Assembly (NCBI RefSeq): GCF_001618175.1 | Contig: NZ_LPXN01000100.1 | Location: forward strand, 1-45,575 | Length of the DNA stretch: 45,575 nt | Direction of reading: 5' to 3' | Origin: Oceanibaculum pacificum | Lineage (GTDB): Bacteria; Pseudomonadota; Alphaproteobacteria; Oceanibaculales; Oceanibaculaceae | Part shown: piece by piece, positions 9,843 to 17,938 of the stretch | Layout: every line of letters starts with the position of its first letter | How positions within the stretch are numbered: position 1 is the first letter of the stretch | Translations under genes and position numbers: made by a program | Notes under the pieces: model-generated | What the model was told of the DNA's origin: nothing | The model's input: only the letters and a program-made list of their open reading frames with translations | Database searches by the model: none

Positions 9843-11597
9843 TTACTTCTTGTCGTCCGCATCGCCGCCACGGGCGAGAGCCGGGCCGAGGATGTCGCCC
9901 AGGCTGGCGCCGGAATCGGACGAGCCGAATTCCGCCATCACCTGCTTGTCCTCGTCGATCTCGCGCGCCTTGATCGACAGCGTCATGCGCCGGCTCTTGG
10001 CGTCGACGTTGGTGATCTTGGCGTCGACCTTCTCGCCGACGGCGAAACGGTCGGGGCGCTGCTCGGAACGGTCGCGCGACAGGTCGGCGCGGCGGATGAA
10101 GCCGATGGCCCCATTCACCTCGACCTCGACGCCGTTATCCTCGATCTTGGTCACGGTGCCGGTGACGACGGAGCCCTTGCGGACACCCCCGCCGCTGCTG
10201 GCGCTGCCGCTACCGCTGCTGGCCGGGGCCGTCGCCTTGGCAAAGGTGTCCTCGGTGAGCTGCTTGATGCCCAGCGAGATACGCTCCTTGTCCACGTCGA
10301 CTTCCAGGACCTTCGCCTTGACGATGTCGCCCTTCTTGTAGTCCTTGACGGCTTCTTCGCCGGGGCGCTGCCAGTCGAGGTCGGAGAAGTGCACCATGCC
10401 GTCGATGTCGCCGGGCAGGCCGATGAACACGCCGAATTCGGTGATGTTCTTGACCTCCCCTTCCACGACCGTCTCCGGCGGGAACTTGGCGGCGAACTCG
10501 TCCCACGGATTGGCCAGGGTCTGCTTCAGACCCAGCGAGATGCGGCGCTTCACCGGATCGACGTCCAGGACCATCACTTCCACTTCCTGCGAGGTGGAGA
10601 CGATCTTGCCCGGATGGACGTTCTTCTTGGTCCAGCTCATCTCGGAGACGTGCACCAGGCCCTCGATCCCCGGCTCCAGCTCCACAAAGGCGCCGTAGTC
10701 GGTGATGTTGGTGACGCGGCCGGTGAACTTGGTGCCGACCGGATACTTGGCGTCCACGCCTTCCCACGGATCGGCCTCAAGCTGCTTCATGCCGAGGCTG
10801 ATGCGCTGGGTTTCCGGGTTGAAGCGGATGACCTGGACCTTGACGGTCTGGCCGATCTGCAGGGCCTCGGACGGGTGGTTGATGCGACGCCACGCAATGT
10901 CGGTGACGTGCAGCAGGCCGTCGACGCCGCCCAGATCCACGAAGGCGCCGTAATCGGTGATGTTCTTCACCACGCCGTTCAGCACCTGGCCTTCCTTCAG
11001 CGAGGCGACCAGCTCCGAACGGGCTTCCGCGCGGCTCTCTTCCAACACGGCGCGGCGCGACACCACGATGTTGCCGCGACGACGATCCATCTTCAGGATC
11101 TGGAAGGGCTGCGGGGTGCCCATCAGCGGGCCGATGTCGCGCACCGGGCGGATATCGACCTGGGAGCCGGGCAGGAACGCCACGGCGCCGTTCAGATCGA
11201 CCGTGAAGCCGCCCTTGACGCGCCCGAAGATGATGCCGGTAACCTTCTGGGTCGCCTCGAAGGACTTCTCCAGCTGGATCCAGGCTTCCTCGCGGCGGGC
11301 CTTCTCGCGGCTCAGCATCGCCTCGCCGTTCTTGTCTTCCATCCGTTCGAGATAGACTTCGACGGTATCGCCGGCCTTGATCTCGGACTTCTGGCCGGGG
11401 GCGGCGAATTCCTTAAGGGCGACGCGGCCCTCGGACTTCAACCCGACATCGATGAGCGCGAAATCGCCATCGACCGAAATCACCGTGCCTTTGACAACGG
11501 TGCCTTCGAGGCCGTCGCTGGAACCGAGAGACTCGTCCAGCAATGCGGCAAAGCTTTCCTTCTCGGGCGAAACGCCCGCTGCGGTCTGTATGGCCAT
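9843..11597 (-). CDS. rpsA: 30S ribosomal protein S1
   Basis: RNA-binding ribosomal protein that helps load mRNA on the 30S subunit. The 584-residue chain has six S1/OB-fold repeats, recognisable from recurring GxVxxITDYGAFVxL and GLVHVSEMSW-type segments (repeats at roughly residues 32-98, 118-184, 205-275, 290-362, 378-450 and 475-545). A Ser/Gly-rich linker (SSGSGSASSGGG) separates repeats five and six, and the tail is acidic. AGGAG lies about ten bases before the ATG. It sits downstream of aroA-cmk, the conserved order in proteobacteria, and ends at a clear terminator. Confidence 0.98.
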   Translation of the reverse strand: MAIQTAAGVSPEKESFAALLDESLGSSDGLEGTVVKGTVISVDGDFALIDVGLKSEGRVALKEFAAPGQKSEIKAGDTVEVYLERMEDKNGEAMLSREKARREEAWIQLEKSFEATQKVTGIIFGRVKGGFTVDLNGAVAFLPGSQVDIRPVRDIGPLMGTPQPFQILKMDRRRGNIVVSRRAVLEESRAEARSELVASLKEGQVLNGVVKNITDYGAFVDLGGVDGLLHVTDIAWRRINHPSEALQIGQTVKVQVIRFNPETQRISLGMKQLEADPWEGVDAKYPVGTKFTGRVTNITDYGAFVELEPGIEGLVHVSEMSWTKKNVHPGKIVSTSQEVEVMVLDVDPVKRRISLGLKQTLANPWDEFAAKFPPETVVEGEVKNITEFGVFIGLPGDIDGMVHFSDLDWQRPGEEAVKDYKKGDIVKAKVLEVDVDKERISLGIKQLTEDTFAKATAPASSGSGSASSGGGVRKGSVVTGTVTKIEDNGVEVEVNGAIGFIRRADLSRDRSEQRPDRFAVGEKVDAKITNVDAKSRRMTLSIKAREIDEDKQVMAEFGSSDSGASLGDILGPALARGGDADDKK

Positions 11598-11753
11598 GTA
11601 AACAGTATCTCCTCTCTGCGCTCCGCCGACGACGCCCCCGGATGGGTTTGGGATTTCCGGGGCCGTTGATAAAGCCGGCGAGCGGCCGCCCTGCCTCGCT
11701 TCAGCAGGCCCAGGGCGGGTGTCCGATTCTTGCGGCGGCGGCCAGGCCGTCGC

Positions 11754-12407
11754 TCAGCGGACGCGGTGCTGCCGGGAGATTTTTTCCAGGACCGGGGCCA
11801 TCGCCTTCTGAAAGGCGGCCTCGACGTCGATCGCCGAGGTGTCGATGACGACAGCGTCTGAGGCTATCGTCATCGGCGCGACCGACCGTGACCGGTCACG
11901 CTGATCCCGTTCCTGCATCTCCCGCAGAACGCGCGCATATATAGAAGGAGTCCCGCGCCCAAGCAACTCCTTATGCCGCCGTTCGGCGCGCACCTCCACG
12001 CTGGCGGTGATGAACAGCTTCACATCGGCCTCCGGGAAGATCACCGTGCCGATGTCGCGGCCGTCCAGCACCGCGCCTTTCTTGCCGCCCGGCGGGGTGT
12101 GGCCGAAGCGGCGCTGGAACTCCAGCATGGCGGCCCGCACACCCGGTATGGCGGCGACCTTGGAGGCGGCGCTGGAGGCTTCCTCGCTGCGCAGCCTGGG
12201 GTCGTTCATTAGCGCCGGGTCGAAGGCCTGGGCGGCGCGGATCGCGGCCTCGGCATCGTCCAGGCTGTCGCCGCGATCCAGCACCGCCACGCCGACGCCG
12301 CGATACAGCAGGCCGGTATCCAGATAGGCGAAGTCCAGCGCTGACGCGATCCGCCGGGCCAGCGTGCCCTTGCCGGAAGCAGCGGGGCCGTCGACGGCGA
12401 CGATCAT
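11754..12407 (-). CDS. cmk: Cytidylate kinase
   Basis: Phosphorylates CMP and dCMP with ATP. The 217-residue P-loop kinase begins [15 protein letters not shown] (Walker A at residues 7-15) and contains [14 protein letters not shown], the [19 protein letters not shown] segment and RRHKEL typical of the family. The ATG overlaps the aroA stop (ATGA), so translation is coupled. The aroA-cmk-rpsA order is a long-conserved cluster. The true start is 12407; the much longer open frame upstream is an out-of-frame reading of aroA. Confidence 0.97.
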   Translation of the reverse strand: MIVAVDGPAASGKGTLARRIASALDFAYLDTGLLYRGVGVAVLDRGDSLDDAEAAIRAAQAFDPALMNDPRLRSEEASSAASKVAAIPGVRAAMLEFQRRFGHTPPGGKKGAVLDGRDIGTVIFPEADVKLFITASVEVRAERRHKELLGRGTPSIYARVLREMQERDQRDRSRSVAPMTIASDAVVIDTSAIDVEAAFQKAMAPVLEKISRQHRVR

Positions 12408-13738
12408 GCCGCCGCCAGCGCGATCTGCGCGCCCAGCCCGTTCATCATCGCCACGAAACCGGGGAAGCTGGTGGCGATGGGCTCGGCATCGTCGATATGG
12501 ATCGGCTGCTCGCTCACCATGCCCAGCACGGCGAAGGCCATCGCGATGCGGTGGTCGAGGCCGCTGGCGATGGTCGCGCCGCCCACCGGCGGCTTGGCCT
12601 GGCCGTGGACGATCAGCGTCTCCGGCCCTTCCTCGACGATGGCGCCGCAGGCCGCCAGGCCGCGCGCCACAGCGCCCAGCCGGTCGCTTTCCTTCACCCG
12701 CAGTTCGGCCAGCCCCTCCATCACCGTGTCGCCCTCGGCGCAGGCGGCGGCCATGGCGAGGATGGGATATTCGTCGATCATGCTGGGCGCGCGCGCGGCC
12801 GGCACGGTGACGCCGCGCAGCGGCTTGCCGCCGCGCACGACGAGGTCGACCACCGGCTCGCCGGCTTCCTCGCGGCGGTTTTCCAGCGCGATATCGGCCC
12901 CCATCTCCAGCAGCGTCTCGAACAGGCCGAAGCGCAGCGGGTTGGCGCCGACATTGCGGATCGTCACTTCCGAGCCCGGCACCAGCAGCGCGGCCACGGC
13001 CGGAAAGGCGGCGGAGGAAGGATCGCCCGGCACCCGCACGGTGGCGGCGATCAGCTCCGGCTGGCCGACCAGGGTGACGGCGCGGCTGCCATCCGCGCGG
13101 TCCTCGACGCGCACGGTGGCGCCGAAATGGCGCAGCATGCGCTCCGAATGGTCGCGCGTCGGCTGCGGCTCGACCACGGTGGTCTCCCCCGGCGCGGTCA
13201 ACGCCGCCAGCAGGATCGCCGACTTCACCTGGGCGGAGGCGACCGGCAGCACATAGTCGATCGGCATCGGCGTGGAGGAGCCGGTCACCGCCAGCGGCAG
13301 GCGGCCGCCCTCGCGGGTGACGAAGCGCGCGCCCATCTCGGCCAGCGGCCGGGTCACGCGGGCCATCGGGCGGCGGCGCAGGGAAGCGTCGCCGGTGAAG
13401 AAGCTGGTAATCGGATGGCCGGCCGCCAGTCCCATCAGCAGCCGGGCGCCGGTGCCGGAATTGCCCATATCCAGCACCTCCGCCGGCTCGGCCAGTCCGC
13501 CGACGCCCACGCCGTTCACATGCCACACGCCGTCATCGTCGCGCCGGACGGACGCGCCATAGGCCTGCATCGCCTTACCGGTATTCAGCACGTCCTCGCC
13601 TTCCAGCAGGCCGTGGATCGCGGTCTCCCCGATGGCGAGGCCGCCCAGCATCAAGGCGCGGTGCGAGATCGACTTGTCGCCGGGCGCGGTCACGGCGCCC
13701 TTGAGCGCGGTGGCGCGGCGAGAGGTGAGCGGCTGCAA
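12404..13738 (-). CDS. aroA: 3-phosphoshikimate 1-carboxyvinyltransferase (EPSP synthase)
   Basis: Sixth step of the shikimate pathway: joins PEP and shikimate 3-phosphate. Motifs are [12 protein letters not shown] near the N-terminus, [44 protein letters not shown], and RVKESDR with LDHRIAM near the end. These fit the class II (CP4-like) group better than the E. coli type. The preferred start is a TTG at 13738, because AGGAGG lies six bases before it and the family begins near [13 protein letters not shown]. An ATG at 13795 or 13915 would add 19 or 59 non-family residues. Length from the TTG is 444 residues, normal for the group. It is followed by cmk with a 4-base overlap. Confidence 0.95.
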   Translation of the reverse strand: MQPLTSRRATALKGAVTAPGDKSISHRALMLGGLAIGETAIHGLLEGEDVLNTGKAMQAYGASVRRDDDGVWHVNGVGVGGLAEPAEVLDMGNSGTGARLLMGLAAGHPITSFFTGDASLRRRPMARVTRPLAEMGARFVTREGGRLPLAVTGSSTPMPIDYVLPVASAQVKSAILLAALTAPGETTVVEPQPTRDHSERMLRHFGATVRVEDRADGSRAVTLVGQPELIAATVRVPGDPSSAAFPAVAALLVPGSEVTIRNVGANPLRFGLFETLLEMGADIALENRREEAGEPVVDLVVRGGKPLRGVTVPAARAPSMIDEYPILAMAAACAEGDTVMEGLAELRVKESDRLGAVARGLAACGAIVEEGPETLIVHGQAKPPVGGATIASGLDHRIAMAFAVLGMVSEQPIHIDDAEPIATSFPGFVAMMNGLGAQIALAAA

Positions 13739-13945
13739 GGGGAACCTCCTGAAAGGGGCTTGGCGGGCGAATAAGGATGCGGTTTCGTCTACCATATTGC
13801 CGGCCCGTCGCCCAACCTCCATCGCGACGATATGCCTTGGCGCTTGCAGTGCGGGGCCAAGTGCCGCATCACTTTGGCTTTGACTTGGCCGGGGTATCAT
13901 GGCAAGTCGCACCAAATTCCAAGCTCACTATACCGGAGGGGCTAC

Positions 13946-14431
13946 GTGGTCAAACCCGAGTGGGGCGTCAAGCGCAGCTGCCTGAGCTGCGGCGCTAAAT
14001 TCTACGACCTGAAGCGCGATCCGATCATCTGCCCGAAATGCGGCACGGTGTTCGATTTCGAGGCGGCGCTGAAGAGCCGCAAGGTCCGCACCACCGCGCC
14101 GGAGCCAAAGGCGGCGGCCGTGAAGAAGGCCAAGCCGAAGCCGGCGCCGGCGGACGAGTTGGAGGATAACGAACTCGAGGATATCGAGGACGCCGAGGAC
14201 GTCGATGACGCCGAGGACGATGTCCTGCCGGACGACGACGATGCCGACGACAGCCTCGCCGATGTCGTGGTCGGCGGCGGCAAGCGCGGCGCGTCCGAGG
14301 ATGAGGACGAGGACGAGGATGTCGATCTGGTCGTCGATGACGACGACGAGGATCCGTTGCTCGACGACGATCTCGACGACGAGGAAGACACCGACCTCGT
14401 GGAAGAGGATGACGAGGATCGCGACCGCTGA
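13946..14431 (+). CDS. FYDLN-acid (TIGR02300-type) protein with zinc ribbon and acidic tail
   Basis: A 161-residue protein of unknown function. The N-terminal 45 residues form a CxxC...CxxC zinc ribbon (CLSCGAKFYDLKRDPIICPKCG), the hallmark of this alphaproteobacterial family; this copy reads FYDLK rather than FYDLN. A lysine/alanine/proline linker follows, then a long tail made almost entirely of Asp and Glu. The start is a GTG at 13946 with CGGAGGGG about five bases upstream and VKPEWGVKR right after it. A longer ATG reading frame upstream lacks family sequence. It lies divergent from aroA and just upstream of tRNA-Ala. Confidence 0.88.
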   Translation: MVKPEWGVKRSCLSCGAKFYDLKRDPIICPKCGTVFDFEAALKSRKVRTTAPEPKAAAVKKAKPKPAPADELEDNELEDIEDAEDVDDAEDDVLPDDDDADDSLADVVVGGGKRGASEDEDEDEDVDLVVDDDDEDPLLDDDLDDEEDTDLVEEDDEDRDR

Positions 14432-14474
14432 TTCGCCTGTCGTCGGGCAGGTCGAAAAAATCTGCTCGACGCTC

Positions 14475-14503
14475 TTGCGTTGTCGGTTCGAAGGGCTTAA
14501 ACA
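14475..14503 (+). promoter_or_regulatory. Probable promoter of tRNA-Ala
   Basis: TTGCGT at 14475-14480 and TAAACA at 14498-14503 are 17 bases apart, placing the start of transcription about 35-40 bases before the tRNA. Confidence 0.5.
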
Positions 14504-14546
14504 CATGCGCCTGCGCTGACCGGCCCCATCCGGTCGGCGCCATTTC

Positions 14547-14622
<76 letters not shown>

Positions 14623-14629
14623 ATTCGAA

Positions 14630-14664
14630 AAGGCCGGAGAGAAATCTCCGGCCTTTTTCTTTAT
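14630..14664 (+). terminator. Terminator after tRNA-Ala, possibly bidirectional
   Basis: A 10-bp stem AGGCCGGAGA / TCTCCGGCCT with a GAAA tetraloop is followed by TTTTCTTTATT. On the minus strand the same stem is followed by TTTTCG, so it may also end the convergent gene at 14667. Confidence 0.9.
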
Positions 14665-14666
14665 TC

Positions 14667-15245
14667 TCAGCGCGGCTCCGTCCAGCTTTCCGAGAAAGCC
14701 AGTGCGCAGGTGCTGAAGGGCCTGCCGTCGCGCTCGCGCGGCCAGGCGCTGCCCAGGGCGAAAGCGCCATTCACCGACAGCTGCGCCCGCCCCGATGGGA
14801 TCAGGATGGTCGACAGGCCGTAGCGCCGGCCCGGCACCTCGTTCGGCTGGGTGTGGATCAGCAGCGGATCGCCGATCTCGTACCAGGTGAGGATGATGTC
14901 CTCATCGTCGGTCTCCACCCGCTCGGTCAGGAAATAGCGCGGATCGCCGGCCTGGGTGAAATCGGCGTCGATCACCGGGATCGTGGTGTCGGCGGTCTCG
15001 GCGTTCAGCATGCCCTGCACGGTGGTCTGCAACCAGCGGGCCATGGCGATATTGTCGGAATAGATGCGCCAGCGATTCTCCGTCAGCTCGCTTTTCAGAT
15101 ACAGGACATGGCCGGGGCCGGCCGGGCTGAAGACGATGCGCCAGAAGCTGGCGTCGGTGGAATTCGGATCGCCATCCTTCAGGCTCAGCCGGATGAACGG
15201 ATTCTCGCCCGTCAGGACGACGCGGTTCGGATCGGTCGCGCTCAT
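14667..15245 (-). CDS. Conserved hypothetical protein
   Basis: I do not recognise a characterised family. The product is 192 residues with no signal peptide or membrane segment. It is rich in aromatic and beta-type segments such as FWRIVFSPAGPGHVLYLKSE, NRWRIYSDNIAMARWLQ, and a late RRYGLSTILIPSGRAQLSVNG. These look like a soluble beta-rich domain. Several clusters (PGHVLYLKSE, WRIYSDNIAMARW) have the feel of a conserved alphaproteobacterial protein. It lies convergent with tRNA-Ala and divergent from the secreted protease gene. Codon use and reading frame support it as real; function is unknown. Confidence 0.75.
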   Translation of the reverse strand: MSATDPNRVVLTGENPFIRLSLKDGDPNSTDASFWRIVFSPAGPGHVLYLKSELTENRWRIYSDNIAMARWLQTTVQGMLNAETADTTIPVIDADFTQAGDPRYFLTERVETDDEDIILTWYEIGDPLLIHTQPNEVPGRRYGLSTILIPSGRAQLSVNGAFALGSAWPRERDGRPFSTCALAFSESWTEPR

Positions 15246-15345
15246 TGATGTTCTCTCCCTTTGCGATGTCGCGCCCAGACTTTAGCGGTTGGCGAGGCAC
15301 CCGGATAGGGTTGACCGGCGGCGGACGGGAGCGTGTAGTGAAGCG

Positions 15346-16050
15346 ATGCGCCGATCCCTGGCCGCCCTGCTGATCTGCCTCGCCGCGCTGGCCGCGACCG
15401 CCGCGCGGGCCGAGGAATTGCCGCGTTCGACGCTGGTGTTCGGGGCCGATGACCGGCGCATGGCGGGTGACCTGCCGGCGGCCATCGGGCGGCTGAACGT
15501 CGCCGGCTTCGCCAAGCGCACGCAATGCAGCGGCACGCTGATCGCCCCCGACATCGTGGCGACGGCGGCGCATTGCGTGCTCGACCGGGCGACCGGCAAG
15601 CCGGTGGCCGCGGCGCGGCTGCATTTCCTGGCCGGGCTGGGGCCGGACGGGCACGAGGCGCATGGCCAGGGACGCTGCATCCGACTGCCGGACGACAAGG
15701 CCGATGTCGCGCTGGTCCGCCTGGCGCGCGCCTTGCCGATCAAGCCGATCGCATTGCTGCACACGCCGCTGGCCGCCGGCGACGCGGTCACCCATGCCGG
15801 CTATGCGCTCGACCGGCCCTATGCGGTCTCCGCCCATCGCGACTGCCATGTGCTGCGCCCGCAAGGCGGCATGCTGCTGACCGATTGCGACACCAATCAC
15901 GGCCAATCCGGCGGCCCCCTGCTGGCCCGGCGCGACGGAACGGATTTTCTGGCCGGCATCATGGTGGGGGTCGCACCCGGCAAATACAGCGCCGCCGTGT
16001 CCGTGCCGGCCTGGAAAGCAATGCTGGAAACGCCGGTTTGCCCGCGTTGA
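15346..16050 (+). CDS. Secreted trypsin-like serine protease (S1 family)
   Basis: A 234-residue exported protease. A signal peptide occupies residues 1-22 (MRRSLAALLI..., ending ARA). The chymotrypsin-fold triad is visible: His76 in ATAAHC, Asp120 in ADVALVRL, and Ser188 in GQSGGPLL. Cysteines near the His loop (Cys61, Cys77) and later (Cys167, Cys181) could form disulphides in the periplasm. The start at 15346 begins the signal peptide; an upstream in-frame ATG lacks one. Only 100 bases separate it from the divergent unknown gene. Substrate is unknown. Confidence 0.88.
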   Translation: MRRSLAALLICLAALAATAARAEELPRSTLVFGADDRRMAGDLPAAIGRLNVAGFAKRTQCSGTLIAPDIVATAAHCVLDRATGKPVAAARLHFLAGLGPDGHEAHGQGRCIRLPDDKADVALVRLARALPIKPIALLHTPLAAGDAVTHAGYALDRPYAVSAHRDCHVLRPQGGMLLTDCDTNHGQSGGPLLARRDGTDFLAGIMVGVAPGKYSAAVSVPAWKAMLETPVCPR

Positions 16051-16204
16051 GCGGTGTTGCGGTATTATGTTCTGCCCCAATCTTTCCCGGCAATTCCTCC
16101 ACCCTGCCCCGAACGAGCCCCAATCCAGCCCCAATTCACCGGCCTTATGACGGGGTGAGCCGGCGTTATCGCTAAATGCTGGCGCATGGACGAAGGAACA
16201 ACGG

Positions 16205-16259
16205 AGGGCGCATCAAGCGCCCTGAAGGCCGGGCGGGCAAAAATGCACGCCCCTGAAGG
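16205..16259 (+). promoter_or_regulatory. Duplicated hairpin leader before the glycine-zipper lipoprotein gene
   Basis: The first hairpin is a perfect 7-bp stem AGGGCGC / GCGCCCT with a five-base loop (16205-16223), followed by GAAGG. The second, GGGCG / CGCCC with an inner GC pair (from 16231), is again followed by CCTGAAGG, which merges into the Shine-Dalgarno site AAGGAGGG. The repeated hairpin plus CCTGAAGG suggests post-transcriptional control; no function is shown. Confidence 0.45.
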
Positions 16260-16267
16260 AGGGTTAG

Positions 16268-16567
16268 ATGATGACCTATACGACGAACAAGGCGACGGCC
16301 ATCGATCTGCGGAAGGATTTCACGGCCGGCTTGGGCCGCAAGCTGATGATCGGCGCGGCGGCGGCCATGCTGCTGGTCTCGGCCACCGGCTGCTCGAACA
16401 TGAACAAGCAGGAACAGCGCACCCTGTCCGGCGGCGCGCTGGGCGCTGCGGCCGGCGGCGCCATCGGCCTGCTGACCGGCAGCTGGGTGACCGGCGCGGT
16501 CATCGGCGGCGCGGGCGGCGCTGCGGCCGGTGCGCTGACCAGCGACAAGCAGGTCAAGCTGGATTGA
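16268..16567 (+). CDS. Glycine-zipper lipoprotein
   Basis: A 99-residue outer-membrane-type lipoprotein. A hydrophobic segment (about residues 25-40) ends in the lipobox VSATGC (Cys42 acylated). The mature part reads NMNKQEQRTLSGGALGAAAGGAIGLL, followed by a second GAVIGGAGGAAAGAL run, the GxxxG pattern of glycine zippers that pack helices in the envelope. A strong Shine-Dalgarno AAGGAGGG precedes the start. The segment before the lipobox is longer than usual, so an internal Met27 start is a possible alternative. Relatives such as OsmB/SlyB-type proteins respond to envelope stress; this link is inference. Confidence 0.85.
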   Translation: MMTYTTNKATAIDLRKDFTAGLGRKLMIGAAAAMLLVSATGCSNMNKQEQRTLSGGALGAAAGGAIGLLTGSWVTGAVIGGAGGAAAGALTSDKQVKLD

Positions 16568-16724
16568 TCCGCCGGTTACCACTTGCGGAACAATATGACC
16601 CTTGCCGCCGTTTCACCTTCCCCTTGCCTCACAGGGTGGAACGGCCGGGGTCTTCGGGTCACAATGCGGGTCGGCCAAGCGCCGGCCCGTCTTGCGTGTA
16701 GGGCGCGCTATTGGGGGATGCATC

Positions 16725-17933
16725 ATGATTTACGTCGCTGATCGATTTCGTCGCGGCCGCTCAGCCTTGCTGGCCGGGCTGCTCGCCGCCGCCTGCATGG
16801 CGCCGCTGGGTGCGCCCGCCAACGCCCAGACCGACCTGCCGGCACGCCAGGACGTGTTCCTGGCCGGCTATATCTCCGCCGTGCTGGAGCGCGATTTCGC
16901 GCTGCCGGCCGACGCCGTTATCGTGCGGGATGGGGTGGTCTATCTGCGCGAGGAAGCGATCGGCGGCAAATCCTCGGCCGAGATCACCCGCGCGATCCAG
17001 AAGCTGAAGGGCGTGAAGAATGTCGCGGTGCTGCCGGCCGGCGGCACCCCAGGCACTGGCCCGACCGCCGCCGCGGCGCAGCCGATTATGGCCGATCCAC
17101 AGCAGCGCCCCGCCGCCGAGGGCGTGCCGGTTGCGACGGCGCCCGCCGCGGCGCAGGAGACGGTGATCCTGCCGCCCGGCAAGCCGCTGTTCAACGCGCT
17201 GCTGGCGGACCCGCGCTGGGCGCATTTCTCCGCCTCCTATCAATATTACATGGACGATCAGGATGTGGAGCATGCCGGCTCGACCAGCTTTGGCGAGACC
17301 TTCAGCCTGCTGCGCGGCCCGGCCCCTTACGGCGGCAGCTGGGAGCTGGGCTTCCAGGCCGGCGTGTTCGCCGTGTTCGACCTGAATTCCGAATCGAAGG
17401 ATCTGATCAATGCCGATTACTGGGTCGGCATTCCCATCACCTACCGGCGGGACGCCTTTTCGGCAATGGCGCGGGTCTATCACCAGAGCTCGCATCTGGG
17501 CGACGAATTCATCCTGCGCGAGAACATCACCACCGGCGACCGGGTGAACCTGTCCTACGAGGCGGTCGACCTGCTGCTATCCTACGAATTCACCGAGGAA
17601 TTCCGGCTCTATGGCGGCGGTGGCTTCATGTTCCATACCGAACCGTCCGACCTGGCGCCCTGGTCCACCCAGGTGGGCTTCGAGGTGACGCCGGACATGA
17701 CCCTGTTCGACGGGTTGGCGAAGCCGATCTTCGCCGCCGACCTGCAGCATCGCGAGGAAAACGACTGGTCGACCGACATGTCGCTGCGCGGTGGCGTGGA
17801 ATTCACCAACCCGGTCTTCGGCGGACGGCGCATCATGCTGCTGCTGGAATATTACAGCGGCCGCAATCCGAACGGTCAGTTCTATGACCGCCGGCTGGAA
17901 TATGTCGGCCTCGGCGCACACATTTTCTACTGA
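16725..17933 (+). CDS. DUF1207-type outer-membrane protein with N-terminal BON-like domain
   Basis: A 402-residue exported protein. A signal peptide covers about residues 1-35 (ending ANAQ). Residues 45-100 resemble a BON domain (VIVRDGVVYLREE, a helix, then KGVKNVAVL), a small module that binds membranes. A proline/alanine linker follows, then the DUF1207 region with PLFNALLADPRWAHFSASYQ, WELGFQAGVFAVFDL, SKDLINADYWVGIPITYRR and RVYHQSSHLGDEF. The alternating polar/hydrophobic strands and final aromatic residue (HIFY) fit a beta-barrel. The start at 16725 is preceded by GGGGGA. It runs convergent with the following TAXI gene, which ends five bases away. Confidence 0.82.
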   Translation: MIYVADRFRRGRSALLAGLLAAACMAPLGAPANAQTDLPARQDVFLAGYISAVLERDFALPADAVIVRDGVVYLREEAIGGKSSAEITRAIQKLKGVKNVAVLPAGGTPGTGPTAAAAQPIMADPQQRPAAEGVPVATAPAAAQETVILPPGKPLFNALLADPRWAHFSASYQYYMDDQDVEHAGSTSFGETFSLLRGPAPYGGSWELGFQAGVFAVFDLNSESKDLINADYWVGIPITYRRDAFSAMARVYHQSSHLGDEFILRENITTGDRVNLSYEAVDLLLSYEFTEEFRLYGGGGFMFHTEPSDLAPWSTQVGFEVTPDMTLFDGLAKPIFAADLQHREENDWSTDMSLRGGVEFTNPVFGGRRIMLLLEYYSGRNPNGQFYDRRLEYVGLGAHIFY

Positions 17934-17938
17934 CCGGG

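Noticed and set aside
9768..11669. 633-codon plus-strand open frame opposite rpsA
   Set aside because: Antisense shadow of rpsA with low-complexity Asp/His/Leu composition.
13739..13915. Longer ATG start for aroA at 13915 or 13795
   Set aside because: The added residues lack family sequence, and the TTG at 13738 has a well-spaced AGGAGG.
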